Part shown: positions 63,701 through 64,000 of the stretch, in pieces
Layout: each line of letters begins with the position of its first letter
Position numbering within the stretch: position 1 is the first letter of the stretch
NCBI GenBank assembly: GCA_026874595.1
Contig: CM049308.1
Span: forward strand, 91,701,624 to 91,765,623
Source: Sipunculus nudus
Lineage: Eukaryota; Annelida; Sipuncula; Golfingiida; Sipunculidae
DNA: 64,000 nucleotides
Direction of reading: 5' to 3'
The notes under the pieces: model-generated
Seen by the model: the letters and a program-made list of their open reading frames with translations, nothing else
Told to the model about the DNA's origin: nothing
Databases searched by the model: none
Made by a program: the position numbers and the translations under genes

Positions 63701-64000
63701 GAAAGAAGAAAAATATTGAAAATCTTCATTAGTGTAACAGGAGATAACAAGTATTTGGCTTAAAGATACAGGGCAACTGTGTAAACACCTGATGGGCAGT
63801 AGTGTTGTCTTGATAGTCTAACAAAACAATTAGTACCAATGCCTGGGGTACAGAAACAGGGTGTATCAGTGAGTTTATTTTCTGACTGTGATCAAAACTG
63901 CCAGGGGGATCATACAGGCAAGTAGGACCTCCGTGTCAGTGCATAGGAAAGTGGGATGAATGGTCCTAACATGTTGGTAACTGATGAGACTAACAAACAT
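63701..64000. other. Window end, no gene seen
   Basis: Unique non-coding sequence after the minisatellite. Nothing recognised. Confidence 0.5.

Overview
This is eukaryotic, AT-rich, non-coding DNA. No bacterial or organellar gene organisation is present, and I find no rRNA, intact tRNA or convincing protein-coding exon in 64 kb. The longest open frames (about 115-154 codons) lie in AT-rich or repeat sequence, overlap one another on both strands, and match no family I recognise. The repeat content points to an animal and most likely a mollusc, probably a bivalve: arrays of a GTGACCTTGACCTTTGACC-type monomer inside rolling-circle-like elements ending in CAGCTGAGCTAA, GGAC/GACA tails, and a tRNA-derived SINE. 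That assignment is inference from repeat style, not from a gene.

Layout. 1-12070 is mostly unique AT-rich DNA with a (TA)n tract (about 4926-5013), a degenerate T-rich minisatellite-like field (9885-10920) and two GC-richer blocks (8500-8935 and 11440-11770). 12073-14503 is the first copy (A) of a repeat-carrying element family. 16915-17106 is a tRNA-derived SINE on the minus strand. 18960-19800 is a GC-richer candidate regulatory block. 20485-21318 is a hAT-type MITE with an 8-bp target duplication. It is followed by one arm of a 250-bp direct repeat, whose second arm lies at about 22386-22641, and by a long SINE with two A tracts (22797-23228). 25628-25894 is a piggyBac-type MITE with TTAA on both sides. 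33536-35532 is copy B of the large family, 37860-38393 a decayed relative (F), 54367-56038 copy C and 61098-62098 copy D. Minisatellites lie at 39304-39704 (50-bp unit), 39705-40270 (about 236-bp and 53-bp units), 47953-48270 (161-bp unit, two copies) and 63411-63700 (35-bp unit). 59898-61000 is a separate element (E) with 14-bp inverted ends and three 326-bp units.

The most interesting system is the A-D family plus element E. Copies A-D share a left end with the palindrome TGACCCATGGGTCA next to GCTCAGCTG, and a right end with the inverted partner CAGCTGAGC followed by CTAA. This fits a non-autonomous Helentron/HINE-like rolling-circle element read on the minus strand. Their cores are exchangeable modules: a roughly 145-bp monomer array with stacked nuclear-receptor half-sites (A, B, C), a conserved right-hand module that is itself multiplied in D, and a cassette centred on the palindrome GGTGGCGCCACC. 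That cassette is shared by B, C and D and by element E, which has quite different ends.

The rest looks like a gene desert or a very long intron or intergenic interval. Several GC-richer islands could be conserved non-coding elements, but only comparative alignment could establish that.
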